A program made the position numbers and the translations under genes. The notes under the pieces are model-generated. The model did no database searches. It saw nothing but the letters and a program-made list of their open reading frames with translations, and was not told the DNA's origin. Positions 1-9,086 of a stretch of 56,003 nt of DNA are shown one piece after another. The stretch spans positions 1 to 56,003 of the forward strand of contig JAVVVE010000016.1 of the NCBI GenBank assembly GCA_036652815.1. The letters run 5' to 3'. The DNA is from SZUA-378 sp036652815 (GTDB taxonomy: Bacteria; Bacillota; Clostridia; Lachnospirales; Lachnospiraceae). Position 1 is the first letter of the stretch. Every line of letters starts with the position of its first letter.

Positions 1-66
1 CATGTGAGAAAAAGGAACTCAGCATGTGAGAAAAAGGAACTCAGCATGTGAGAAAGGGAACTGGCA
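1..66. repeat. Tandem 22-bp repeat, about three copies
   Basis: Two identical 22-bp copies (1-22 and 23-44), each beginning CATGTGAGAAAAAGGAA, are followed by a third, decayed copy from 45 (CATGTGAGAAAGGGAA). Each copy carries an AAGGAA or AGGGAA ribosome-site-like stretch and an ATGTGA start-stop. The array runs into the start of the glycosyltransferase gene and may extend left of the window. It has no spacers, so it is not a CRISPR array. Confidence 0.85.
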
Positions 67-953
67 AGGATATGAAGAATAGAAAACAATTAAATAAGCC
101 TTTGGTAAGCATTATTGTACCGGTATATAATGGGGAGCAAACGATAGAAAGATGTCTGTGCAGCATTCGCAATCAGACTTATACAGAGATAGAAGTGTGG
201 CTTATCGATGATGGCAGTACAGACCATACACCTAAGATCTTACATCAATACGAACAGGCAGATGCCAGATTTCATGTGATTAAAAAACAAAACACAGGGG
301 TTTCCCATAGCAGAAATATCGGGATACAACATGCCACGGGTGTATTCTTACAATTTGTAGATGGTGATGACTGGTTAGACAGGCGTGCTACGGAGACCTT
401 AGTAGAGGCCGCAGTAGTGCATGACTGTGAGATGGTTATTATGGATTATCATCGAGTGATTAAACAAAGAATCTATAAAAAAGGAGATATCAAGAAGCAA
501 GGACTTTTGTCCAGACAAGAGTTTGCAGAACATATGATGGAGGCACCGGCGAATTTTTATTACGGAGTGATGTGGAACAAGTTCTTTCGGACAGAGATCG
601 TGAAAAAAGAAGGACTGCAGTGTTCGGAGGAACTCGATTGGTGTGAAGATTTTCAGTTTAATTTAGAGTATTTGCAATATGTAGATACGGTATATGTTGT
701 GACAAAACCACTGTATTATTATGTGAAAACAAAAGGAAGCTTAGTAGATACCCAGGTAAATCTGCGACAGACTATCCGAACGAAAAGGATCTTGTTTGAG
801 CAATATAAGAGTCTTTATGAAAGTATAGACTTGTATCAGGAGAATAAGTTAAAGATACAGTTATTTTATTTGGCAGTTGCTAAGGATGGCGTTAACCGAA
901 GGTCTACAGAGGTCGGAAAATCAGTTAAGAGTAAACGGAGTAAGATAGCATAA
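48..953 (+). CDS. Family 2 glycosyltransferase
   Basis: This is a GT-A fold family 2 glycosyltransferase, expected to transfer a sugar from a nucleotide-sugar to a cell-surface acceptor. The N-terminal block has the usual PLVSIIVPVYNG strand, the DDGSTD nucleotide-binding motif near residue 55 and a DGDDW metal-binding motif near residue 105. No membrane segment follows the catalytic domain, so it is probably cytoplasmic or peripheral. The start is uncertain: GTG at 48 has AAGGA about 10 bases upstream inside the tandem repeat, while an in-frame ATG at 72 would give a protein eight residues shorter that begins nearer the conserved domain. The acceptor cannot be told from the sequence. Confidence 0.85.
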   Translation: MRKGTGKDMKNRKQLNKPLVSIIVPVYNGEQTIERCLCSIRNQTYTEIEVWLIDDGSTDHTPKILHQYEQADARFHVIKKQNTGVSHSRNIGIQHATGVFLQFVDGDDWLDRRATETLVEAAVVHDCEMVIMDYHRVIKQRIYKKGDIKKQGLLSRQEFAEHMMEAPANFYYGVMWNKFFRTEIVKKEGLQCSEELDWCEDFQFNLEYLQYVDTVYVVTKPLYYYVKTKGSLVDTQVNLRQTIRTKRILFEQYKSLYESIDLYQENKLKIQLFYLAVAKDGVNRRSTEVGKSVKSKRSKIA

Positions 954-969
954 AGGTGGTGCTTACAGT

Positions 970-2409
970 ATGATGAAGCATATCAAAAAATATGTGATAG
1001 TATATATTTTTCTCATCCTGCTGCTTTATCTTATCATAGGAGCGATAGCCCCTTTTATTCGATATCAACAGGTAAGTGAGACTACAAAACAAGCTTTTCA
1101 CAAGGAAGATTTTATCGGGAATAGGACAGGCAGTGATCGTGCGATGATACTCGAAACCAATCAAAGCGCATGGGATGAGAGAGTGCGTCTGCTGAATCTT
1201 GCGACAGAACAAATCATACTGTCTACTTACGATATGAGAGAAGGGGAAAGTACTGCAGATATTTTGTCTATCCTCCTACAGAAGGCAGAACAGGGAGTTC
1301 ACGTACAGATCCTTGTAGATGGAATCAGTGGATTGCTGCGCATGGAGGGAAGAGAACTGTTCTATGCCGTAGCATCTCATCCGCAGGTAGAGATTAAGCT
1401 ATACAATAGAATCAATCTGTTACAGCCATGGAAGACACAGGGACGTATGCATGATAAATATATCATAGTAGATGACCTTGGATATCTCTTAGGCGGTCGT
1501 AATACCTTTGATTATTTTTTGGGAGAATATGATACTGCCAATAGGAGTCTGGACCGAGAAATCCTAGTTTACAATACGCAGCATGGTACAAAAGAATCCA
1601 AGCAAAGTTCTTTGAACGAGCTCAGAGCGTATTTTGATACGGTATGGGATTCCCCCTATTGTTCTTATTTTCATGAAGAAAAGGATTTAGATCAGAAACC
1701 AAAGATACAGGAGGAAAGAGCCAGGCTGATAGCAAGGAGTAAAAATATCGCCGATAAGAGACCGGATCTTTATGAGACTTATGAATATTCAAAAGTTACC
1801 TGTCCGACCACAAAGATTCGTCTGATTTCCAATCCAATCACTGTTTATGCAAAGGAACCAACGGTATTTTATCAAGCAGTGCAATTGATGCGTCAGGCAT
1901 CTGACAGCGTGCGGATCCATACCCCTTATGCGGTAACCAATACGGATATGAATCAGATGCTCAGAGAAGTACGAGAGTCAGTTCCCGATATGAAGCTTGT
2001 TTTAAATTCCGTGGAAAATGGGGACAACTTTATGGCTTCCAGTGATTACCTGTGGAATAAAAAGAACCTAATACAAACAGGTATGACTATCTATGAATAT
2101 GATGGAGGAACATCAGCTCATGGTAAATCTATTTTAATCGATGATTCCCTGTCACTGATTGGCTCTTATAATATGGATCTTCGCAGCACTTATGTGGATA
2201 CGGAGCTGATGCTAGTGGTAGATAGTAAAGAACTCAATGCAGAATTGAGAGCTCATATGGATGCCTTGGAGAAGGATTGCAGACAGGTGATAACAGAGCA
2301 TGAATATATGACTCCGGAGCATATCGTGGTTCGTAAGCAGCCATTTTGGAAGAAAACAGCACTACGTGCAGTGGGATTATTGATGCAGGGATTTCGCTAT
2401 TTGATCTAA
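970..2409 (+). CDS. Phospholipase D / cardiolipin synthase-like protein
   Basis: This is a 479-aa membrane-anchored member of the phospholipase D superfamily. One N-terminal transmembrane helix (about residues 8-28) precedes two HKD motifs, HDKYIIVD near residue 160 and HGKSILID near residue 383. Each is followed by the conserved GGRN or GSYNMD segment. Two HKD motifs make one active site, as in cardiolipin synthases, which transfer phosphatidyl groups between phosphatidylglycerols. It has a single anchor rather than the two helices of classic Cls, so another phosphodiesterase role is possible. An AAGGTGGT ribosome site lies just upstream, and the gene starts 17 bp after the glycosyltransferase, suggesting co-transcription. 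Confidence 0.82.
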   Translation: MMKHIKKYVIVYIFLILLLYLIIGAIAPFIRYQQVSETTKQAFHKEDFIGNRTGSDRAMILETNQSAWDERVRLLNLATEQIILSTYDMREGESTADILSILLQKAEQGVHVQILVDGISGLLRMEGRELFYAVASHPQVEIKLYNRINLLQPWKTQGRMHDKYIIVDDLGYLLGGRNTFDYFLGEYDTANRSLDREILVYNTQHGTKESKQSSLNELRAYFDTVWDSPYCSYFHEEKDLDQKPKIQEERARLIARSKNIADKRPDLYETYEYSKVTCPTTKIRLISNPITVYAKEPTVFYQAVQLMRQASDSVRIHTPYAVTNTDMNQMLREVRESVPDMKLVLNSVENGDNFMASSDYLWNKKNLIQTGMTIYEYDGGTSAHGKSILIDDSLSLIGSYNMDLRSTYVDTELMLVVDSKELNAELRAHMDALEKDCRQVITEHEYMTPEHIVVRKQPFWKKTALRAVGLLMQGFRYLI

Positions 2410-2515
2410 ATGACGCTACTCTTTTTAAAAGTAAGATGTTATAATAACAACAGCTGTGAGCGAACCATAGTTCAATAAAAACGACGAATCCAGGAAAGAA
2501 TGCGGGTAGAGATAG

Positions 2516-3535
2516 ATGAATAAAGAAGAGATAAGAATAGAGGCAGTGATTGTTCATATTTGCGATTCAACAGTAGGCATGCCGGTGCTATCGGATACTT
2601 TGATTGATTTTGGATCAGAATTTGCTGATTTCTTAAGAGAGCATATTTATAGGATCATATCGGGAGATGATGGTAAGACTTGCAATTTTCACAAAGCAGA
2701 GTCTGAGATCTATAAGCTGCTTACAGAATACGAGGATGATCGATTTGTAGAGATTAGTAAGGAAATGGCATCCGAACTATACCGGATTATGAACAGTAAT
2801 ATTGATATTCCGGCGGCTGATCTTGTAGTGGTACGCTTTAAAGCACAGGAAGTGCAATATTTGGCTCTCCTAAAGATGAACTATAAAGAATCCTATACTC
2901 ATATTACCAAGTCGTTAGAAAATGTTCATACCAATGAGATTATCAAGCATAAGTCTATCCTGCCAACAGAAAGCCAGCGCTTACAGGAAGCAGCTATCAT
3001 TAATCTTATGGATTTTTCGGTACAGGTCATTGAGAAAAAATACGAAGTAAATGGAACAAAAACTAATTATTTTTCTTATTTGTTTTTAAAATGCAGCAGT
3101 CATATGTCACATAAATCAAAGCTTGCATTAGTGACAAAAGCAGTAGAAGCTGTACAGAATGATAACTATGAAGAAGGACAACAATTCACGGAGCATATGA
3201 AGGCAAAGAGTATCATTAATGAAGAGCTGGCAGAGAAGGGCAGTTTTACAGTAGAAGAAATAGCGGATAAAGTATTTGAACAGAAACCGGAATTAAAAAT
3301 AGCCTTTCAGGATAAGATAGAAAAATATGATTTGGTAAAAGAAACGGTGGAACCACAGAGCGAACGTACTTTATCGAAGTATCAGAAACAGCATCTGACT
3401 ACGGATACGGGAATCGAGATTAAGATACCGATGGAGCAATACAAAGATTCAAATAGTGTAGAGTTTCTAACCAATCCAAATGGAACTACCTCGGTACTGA
3501 TTAAGAACATAGAACATATTACAGCAAGATTCTAG
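2516..3535 (+). CDS. Nucleoid-associated protein (NdpA/YejK family)
   Basis: This 339-aa soluble protein has the plan of the 37-kDa nucleoid-associated family: an N-terminal segment with a conserved IVHI(C) strand, a long acidic and helical middle, and the NYFSYLFLKCSSHMSHKSK-type region near residue 190. Family members bind DNA or the nucleoid, though their function in Firmicutes is poorly defined. It starts with ATG after a weak GGGTAGAG ribosome site and stops 13 bp before the aldo/keto reductase. The preceding 106 bp contain a TATAAT hexamer at 2440-2445 but no convincing -35 box. Confidence 0.7.
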   Translation: MNKEEIRIEAVIVHICDSTVGMPVLSDTLIDFGSEFADFLREHIYRIISGDDGKTCNFHKAESEIYKLLTEYEDDRFVEISKEMASELYRIMNSNIDIPAADLVVVRFKAQEVQYLALLKMNYKESYTHITKSLENVHTNEIIKHKSILPTESQRLQEAAIINLMDFSVQVIEKKYEVNGTKTNYFSYLFLKCSSHMSHKSKLALVTKAVEAVQNDNYEEGQQFTEHMKAKSIINEELAEKGSFTVEEIADKVFEQKPELKIAFQDKIEKYDLVKETVEPQSERTLSKYQKQHLTTDTGIEIKIPMEQYKDSNSVEFLTNPNGTTSVLIKNIEHITARF

Positions 3536-3548
3536 GGAGGACAAAAAC

Positions 3549-4538
3549 ATGTATCAGGCACAAGAAGACAGATATGAAAAGATGCAATATTTAAGGTGCG
3601 GCAGAAGTGGTGTGTGTTTACCTAGAGTTGCACTTGGGTTATGGCATAATTTTGGTTCGGTTGATTCTTATGAAAATCAAAGAGATATGATACATACAGC
3701 GTTTGATGCAGGGACAACACATTTTGATTTAGCGAATAATTATGGACCCAATCCGGGCTCTGCAGAGGAGAACTTTGGACGAATTATGGAACAGGATATG
3801 CGTCCTTATCGGGATGAGATGTTTATTTCATCCAAAGCAGGCTATACAATGTGGAAGGGACCTTATGGAGATTATGGCTCCAGAAAATATATGATTTCAA
3901 GTCTCGACCAAAGTCTGCAAAGAATGAAACTTGATTATGTGGATGTATTCTATCATCACAGACCGGATCCGGAGACCCCATTGGAAGAGACGATGGGTGC
4001 ATTATCCGATATTGTAAAACAAGGGAAAGCGCTCTATATAGGTTTGTCTAATTATAAATCGGAACAGACCAGAAAAGCAGCTGCGATTTTGCAAGCGAAT
4101 GGTACGCCGCTATTGATTCATCAACCACGTTATAATATGTTCAGCAGATGGGTAGAAGAAGATGGCTTATTAGATACACTGGATGAGATAGGGGCAGGTT
4201 GTATCTGTTTTAGTCCTTTGGCACAGGGATTGTTGACCAATCGTTATTTGGGTGGTATCCCGGCAGATTCCAGAGCCAAAAAAGAACATTTTTTAAAGTC
4301 CAGCGACATTACAGAAGATAAACTAAGAAGGATTCAGCAATTGGATGATGTGGCGAAAGAGAGAGAACAATCTTTGGCGCAGATGGCATTGGCTTGGGTA
4401 CTTCGTCAGAACCGTGTGACGACGGTCTTGATCGGTGCGAGCAGACCTAGCCAGATCACAGATAGCGTACAGGCAATCGCACATCTTGATTTCACAGAAG
4501 CGGAACTTAAAAAAATAGAAACTATTCTAAGTGAATAG
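3549..4538 (+). CDS. Aldo/keto reductase, YghZ-like
   Basis: This is an NADPH-dependent aldo/keto reductase of 329 aa, most like the YghZ/L-glyceraldehyde-3-phosphate reductase branch. The AKR catalytic tetrad is visible: Asp and Tyr in FDLANNYGP, Lys in SSKAG and His in FYHHRPDP. The WKGPYGDYGSRKY stretch is typical of the YghZ group. The C-terminal half holds the cofactor-binding IGASRPSQI segment. A GGGAGG ribosome site is correctly spaced before ATG 3549. It is probably cytoplasmic and detoxifies or reduces small aldehydes; the exact substrate is not determined. Confidence 0.85.
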   Translation: MYQAQEDRYEKMQYLRCGRSGVCLPRVALGLWHNFGSVDSYENQRDMIHTAFDAGTTHFDLANNYGPNPGSAEENFGRIMEQDMRPYRDEMFISSKAGYTMWKGPYGDYGSRKYMISSLDQSLQRMKLDYVDVFYHHRPDPETPLEETMGALSDIVKQGKALYIGLSNYKSEQTRKAAAILQANGTPLLIHQPRYNMFSRWVEEDGLLDTLDEIGAGCICFSPLAQGLLTNRYLGGIPADSRAKKEHFLKSSDITEDKLRRIQQLDDVAKEREQSLAQMALAWVLRQNRVTTVLIGASRPSQITDSVQAIAHLDFTEAELKKIETILSE

Positions 4539-4600
4539 CTTCTATATAAACGCTTATTGAAATTTTATCAAAATCTTACCGAAATATTATCTATGAGGAA

Positions 4601-5305
4601 TCAGGAGCAGCTATTATATAAGCTACCTACAGAATAAGCATTGGAACGATTAGAGTAGACACCATTTGGACTATAGGTGTCTATTTTATTGTCTTCATTA
4701 CCGGCATAATAATTAATCTGAGAAGATTTGGCAGATACGGTATAAGCATAAGAGTTCGTATCATTAAAGACTGCTTTTATTGTATTCATATCAGATTCTT
4801 TAAAAGATTCTTCATCAATTGATAAATGATTATTTTTACCAATGGTAATACCTGTATTACCTAAGGCATTAGCGTAGGCACCGGTATAAGAAGTCAAACT
4901 TAAGGTCTGACGCAATACACTGGTGTTGGAAGAATCACTCGCTGAATCAATCAAGGCATTATAATCTTCAATGAAATTCTTTACATTATGATACAAAGAA
5001 TCTCTATCGTAGTCTTTTACCGTGGTCTGGGTACCGTCTTCTTCCGTGGTGGTAATATTGGTCTGCTGAAATAAAGAATCGGCACCTTTTGCAATCAAAA
5101 TATCCGCAGAATCTTTTAACGCATCAGATTTTTTCTCGACATCTCCAGGTAATTTGGCAATATCTACAGAAGGAGCAGGAGATTGGTACACTTGTGTTTT
5201 TAATACACTGCTCTTCAAATTGGAATAATTGGTTGGTTTTGAACTACTAGTGGAAGGCAGTCCTGTTATTAATGTTGCATAAGTCAAGTTTAGATTGAGT
5301 TCCAT
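4601..5305 (-). CDS. FliD C-terminal-like orphan protein
   Basis: This 234-aa protein contains the helical NVKNFIEDYNALI pattern, the FKESDMNTIKAVFND segment and a Ser/Thr/Asn-rich texture. These resemble the C-terminal domain of flagellar cap protein FliD, but the long FliD N-terminal domain is missing. The ATG at 5305 is preferred over GTG 5314 because the GTG lies inside the AAAGGGGTGA ribosome site. There is no signal peptide and there are no flagellar genes nearby. It could be a cap-domain relative with another use or a remnant of a flagellar locus. The family match is by pattern only. Confidence 0.55.
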   Translation of the reverse strand: MELNLNLTYATLITGLPSTSSSKPTNYSNLKSSVLKTQVYQSPAPSVDIAKLPGDVEKKSDALKDSADILIAKGADSLFQQTNITTTEEDGTQTTVKDYDRDSLYHNVKNFIEDYNALIDSASDSSNTSVLRQTLSLTSYTGAYANALGNTGITIGKNNHLSIDEESFKESDMNTIKAVFNDTNSYAYTVSAKSSQINYYAGNEDNKIDTYSPNGVYSNRSNAYSVGSLYNSCS

Positions 5306-5440
5306 ACAAATCACCCCTTTTACGGAACAACGGCAATTATCCCTAATTATGCCTCCTTTGTTAAATGTTTATTTATCTATCCTTATTATAGCAAAATATA
5401 TGGAAAAATACAAGGTCTACAGTTATATTGTTTGTGAGCG

Positions 5441-8182
5441 TTAAGGAGTTACGGGAGTATCACCTGTCGGCACTGTAGCGGTTGGCTGAGTGGGTATCGG
5501 TGAAGGTGGTAAAACCTGAACGCCCCCGGTACCTGCTGCTGCCGCTGCTGCGGCTCTTTGCTGTAGCTCTGCAGCCTGTTGCTGGATGACAGCCTGATAG
5601 GTAGGGTTTTGGAAAAAGGCTTCATCATGTGGACATCTTTGTACCTGTGCTCCTGTTTGAGTAGTAGGGTCTATAGCGATAGGATTGACAGGGTCGGTAA
5701 CAGGAGCTGCAATCGGTAATCCTTTGAGTGCTAATTCATTGGCAGGAGGAAGCTCCATGGTTTGTGCTGCTTTAAAAGGACAGTTATCCGTAGCAGGCAG
5801 ACCGGAGTAGACACAGACCATACCCTGATAGTGGACATCACAGCTTTCTGTAGGCACAGTGCCTTCTGCAAAATATTCTGTGCGTAAGGTTGCATCACAT
5901 ACACCGGCTATCGGTAGTTTACCGGAGCGGGAGCAGATGGTAGCAGTTGTGATCCCGGCGGGTGTAGAGAATGATTTATTAGGTAATCCTTCATGTATCT
6001 TGGACATGACACTGCGCCATAGTGTTTTTGCCAGATTCTTTTCAGCACCGGACAGACTTGCGTTATTATCAAAACCGGCCCAGGTAGTAGCAGTATAGTA
6101 TGGTGTGTATCCACTGAACCATACATCTTTGTAATCGGTTGTAGTACCGGTCTTACCGGCCATGGACATATTGCCAAAGTTCACACTTCCACCGGTTCCT
6201 TTGGTAACAACATCTACCATGGCATCGGTTAGAAGAAAGGCCGTTGTTTCTTTGATGACCTGTCTCGTCTCAGGATGTGTATTATCAAGCAGAACAGTGC
6301 CATCATGTGCGACAACTTTGGTGTAAAGTGTTGGAGTAATATAAGCACCGCTATTTGCAATAGAAGCATAAGCAGCATTGAGTTCCATGTTGGTTACACC
6401 GTCTGTGATACCACCGAGCGCCAATGGCTGATTGATATCGGACAGAACATCTCCATTAGGAGCCACACGTCTGGCAACCAGTGTGGAAAATCCAAAATTC
6501 TCCAGATAATCAAACCCTAATTGAGGTGTTATCTTTGTCAGGGTCTTGACGGCTATAATATTTAAAGACTGTTCAATACCATAGCGGATAGAACAATTAC
6601 CTTTATATTTATTACCATACCAGTTAGCAACAGGACGACCACTTTCATAACTAAAAGGGGCATCGGTAAAGACAGAAGCCAGAGTAAGTCCTGCACTATC
6701 CAGGGCAGGGGCATAGGTAGATACAACCTTAAAACAAGATCCGGGTTGGCGAACCGTATTAGTGGCTCTATTGAGAGTCAAACTTCCTTCCTTGGTACCA
6801 CGTCCGCCTACCATGGCTACAACATAACCACTGCTTTGATCTTCTACCGTGAGGGAGACTTGTGGCTGCGGGGTCAGACTGATCTTCTCCGCCAGTACCG
6901 TTTCATCGCTGTCCAGAACAGCTTCTTTATAAGCTTCGATTGCTGCATTGGCTTCTTCTTTGGAAGAATAGAGCATATTGAAACGTGAATTTTGTTTTTT
7001 ATAATATTCTTTATACATCTCAGAACTGTGATTTATGATTTCATCATTTGATTTTTGCGTTGTTAATTCATAAGACAGATACCATTTTACATTTTCCGGG
7101 TAACTGGCTTCATCATTAAAAACGGAATCACAGATGGACTGTATCTCAGGAGACTGCGTACTGAAGATACTTAAGCCTGAGGTATAGACTGCATTGTAGG
7201 CCTGTGTCTCATTATAACCCAAGACATTGATAAAATCCTGTAACACCTGTTCTGTCAGCTCATCTACAAAATATGTATTGATAGGGCTGGAGTCAGTTGA
7301 AGCATTGACGATTTGAATACGATCGTATACGTCATCCTGCATGGCTTGATCATGTTCTTCCTGTGTAATATAGGTAAGTTCTAGCATCTTATCCAGGACT
7401 TTTTCACGCCTGATGGCATTGTCTTCCGGATGTGAAATCGGGTTATATTTGGAAGGATTCTGCGTGATCCCGGCGATAACAGCACACTCTGATAGGTTCA
7501 GTTCGTAAACGGGTTTGTTAAAATAGCGAAGAGAAGCGGCTTGCACACCGAGCGTTCCCTGCCCTAGGTTAATCGTATTCATATAGAGCTCTAAAACTTT
7601 ATCTTTATCCATAATCTTTGTCAATTCAATTGCCAGGTATTGTTCCTGAATCTTACGTTTTACTTTTTCGGCAAAAGAGTTTTCGGATACCCAGTTCTTG
7701 AAAACATTATTTTTTAATAACTGCTGTGTAATGGTACTGGCACCCTGAGAAAAATGAAATTTATTCTTGACTCCTTGTACAGCAGCACGGAGGATACCTT
7801 GTATATCAATGCCGTTATGGTCATAAAAACGTTCATCTTCAATGGCTACAAAGGCATGTGCCATATCTTCCGGGATCTGATCCATAGACATAGGGATCCG
7901 ATTTGCATCTTCCGATACTAATTTTGCACTCTGATGACCTTCGGCATCATAGACAAAGGTGGAGAATCCGGTAGGGGATACGTTTAGATTAGAGATATCA
8001 GGAGCGGAATCGAGGATGCCTTTAAAGACACCGATGCCGGCACACAGTCCGATGATACCAAACGATATCAGACAGATGAGCACTACCTTCATTACTGTGA
8101 TACCACATTTTTTCTTGTATTTTATTAACTTGGAGTTCAGCATATGCTGCTTTCGCTGCACCCCTTTTTTTCCATAATTCAT
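5441..8182 (-). CDS. ponA: Class A penicillin-binding protein (PBP1A type)
   Basis: This 913-aa bifunctional enzyme polymerises lipid II glycan chains (GT51 domain) and cross-links peptides (transpeptidase). A cytoplasmic basic N-terminus and one transmembrane helix (about residues 30-52) precede the GT51 motifs AIEDERFYDHNGID (catalytic Glu, near residue 112) and QGASTITQQL. The transpeptidase triad is complete: SCFK near residue 477, SLN near 537 and KTG near 677. The C-terminus is rich in Pro, Thr and Ala, with alanine and glutamine runs, and probably lies disordered outside the membrane. AAGGAGG precedes ATG 8182. The gene is divergent from yigZ. Confidence 0.93.
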   Translation of the reverse strand: MNYGKKGVQRKQHMLNSKLIKYKKKCGITVMKVVLICLISFGIIGLCAGIGVFKGILDSAPDISNLNVSPTGFSTFVYDAEGHQSAKLVSEDANRIPMSMDQIPEDMAHAFVAIEDERFYDHNGIDIQGILRAAVQGVKNKFHFSQGASTITQQLLKNNVFKNWVSENSFAEKVKRKIQEQYLAIELTKIMDKDKVLELYMNTINLGQGTLGVQAASLRYFNKPVYELNLSECAVIAGITQNPSKYNPISHPEDNAIRREKVLDKMLELTYITQEEHDQAMQDDVYDRIQIVNASTDSSPINTYFVDELTEQVLQDFINVLGYNETQAYNAVYTSGLSIFSTQSPEIQSICDSVFNDEASYPENVKWYLSYELTTQKSNDEIINHSSEMYKEYYKKQNSRFNMLYSSKEEANAAIEAYKEAVLDSDETVLAEKISLTPQPQVSLTVEDQSSGYVVAMVGGRGTKEGSLTLNRATNTVRQPGSCFKVVSTYAPALDSAGLTLASVFTDAPFSYESGRPVANWYGNKYKGNCSIRYGIEQSLNIIAVKTLTKITPQLGFDYLENFGFSTLVARRVAPNGDVLSDINQPLALGGITDGVTNMELNAAYASIANSGAYITPTLYTKVVAHDGTVLLDNTHPETRQVIKETTAFLLTDAMVDVVTKGTGGSVNFGNMSMAGKTGTTTDYKDVWFSGYTPYYTATTWAGFDNNASLSGAEKNLAKTLWRSVMSKIHEGLPNKSFSTPAGITTATICSRSGKLPIAGVCDATLRTEYFAEGTVPTESCDVHYQGMVCVYSGLPATDNCPFKAAQTMELPPANELALKGLPIAAPVTDPVNPIAIDPTTQTGAQVQRCPHDEAFFQNPTYQAVIQQQAAELQQRAAAAAAAGTGGVQVLPPSPIPTQPTATVPTGDTPVTP

Positions 8183-8341
8183 AGATGAAACCTCCTTAGA
8201 ACATTGTGAATCCTTTTATTATAGCAAATATCAATAGGTAAATAAAGGTTTTTGTTGGATATTAAGAATTGTTCACAATTAGATACACATTTATGCGGCT
8301 GTATGATAAGATATTCTATTAGAAGTATAAAGGAGAAAGGC

Positions 8342-8977
8342 ATGGAACAAGAGGAAACGATGACACAGTACCGTACGATTATGACCGGTGGCATGGGTGA
8401 GATTATCGAGAAGAAATCAAGATTTATTGCAACACTAGAGCCAATTGCCTCAGAACAAGAGGCAAAACAGGTAATCAGTGCAGTCAAAAAAACTTATCGA
8501 AATGCAACTCATTATTGTTATGCCTGGGTCGTAGGGGAAGAAAATGGATGCAGTGATGATGGAGAACCGAGTGGTACTGCCGGAAGACCAATCCTGAATG
8601 TTCTGCAAAAAGAAGGATTAAGTCATGTGATTATTGTAGTTACCAGATATTTTGGGGGAACACTCTTAGGAACAGGAGGCTTGATTCGTGCTTATACAGA
8701 GGCTGCAAAGAATGGTCTTTTGACTGTGGACATCGTTTCTATGATTTACGGCAGTCAAATTTGTATCACAATGGAGTATAATGACGCAGGTAAGATACAA
8801 CACTTATTAGAAACAAGAGGATTCACCGAACTGGAAATCACCTATACGGATAAGGTGCAGATTCAGTTAAAATTAGCACAGAATATGATATTGCAGCTAC
8901 AGCAGGATATCAGTGAAATAACAGCAGCAAGGGCTATTACGGAAGTAACAGGGTCGCTCTTTTTCGTTGACAAATAG
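8342..8977 (+). CDS. yigZ: YigZ / IMPACT family protein
   Basis: This 211-aa UPF0029 (IMPACT/YigZ/YvyE) family protein shows the signature run THYCYAWVVG...DDGEPSGTAGRPIL and VTRYFGGTLLGTGGL. The C-terminal roughly 70 residues form the second ferredoxin-like domain of the family. Bacterial members have no firmly known function, though nucleic-acid or ribosome-linked roles have been proposed. ATG 8342 is chosen because AAGGAGAAAGG sits just upstream; the longer upstream reading frame has no ribosome site. It is divergent from the penicillin-binding protein. Confidence 0.9.
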   Translation: MEQEETMTQYRTIMTGGMGEIIEKKSRFIATLEPIASEQEAKQVISAVKKTYRNATHYCYAWVVGEENGCSDDGEPSGTAGRPILNVLQKEGLSHVIIVVTRYFGGTLLGTGGLIRAYTEAAKNGLLTVDIVSMIYGSQICITMEYNDAGKIQHLLETRGFTELEITYTDKVQIQLKLAQNMILQLQQDISEITAARAITEVTGSLFFVDK

Positions 8978-9086
8978 AGCAGTGTCGAGTATATTGAAAG
9001 ATGTTGTATGTGTTCCTATTTAATAGCAATTTTAGATATTCCGCTTCCGGAGTGAAGCATAAGGATCACAGATAAGGAGAATTGCT

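Noticed and set aside
1..66. CRISPR array
   Set aside because: Units are contiguous with no spacers, and no cas genes are present. The same holds for the 14-bp repeats at 36610.
8978..9086. M-box magnesium riboswitch before mgtE
   Set aside because: The leader is only about 110 bp with one small hairpin and lacks the multi-helix M-box layout.
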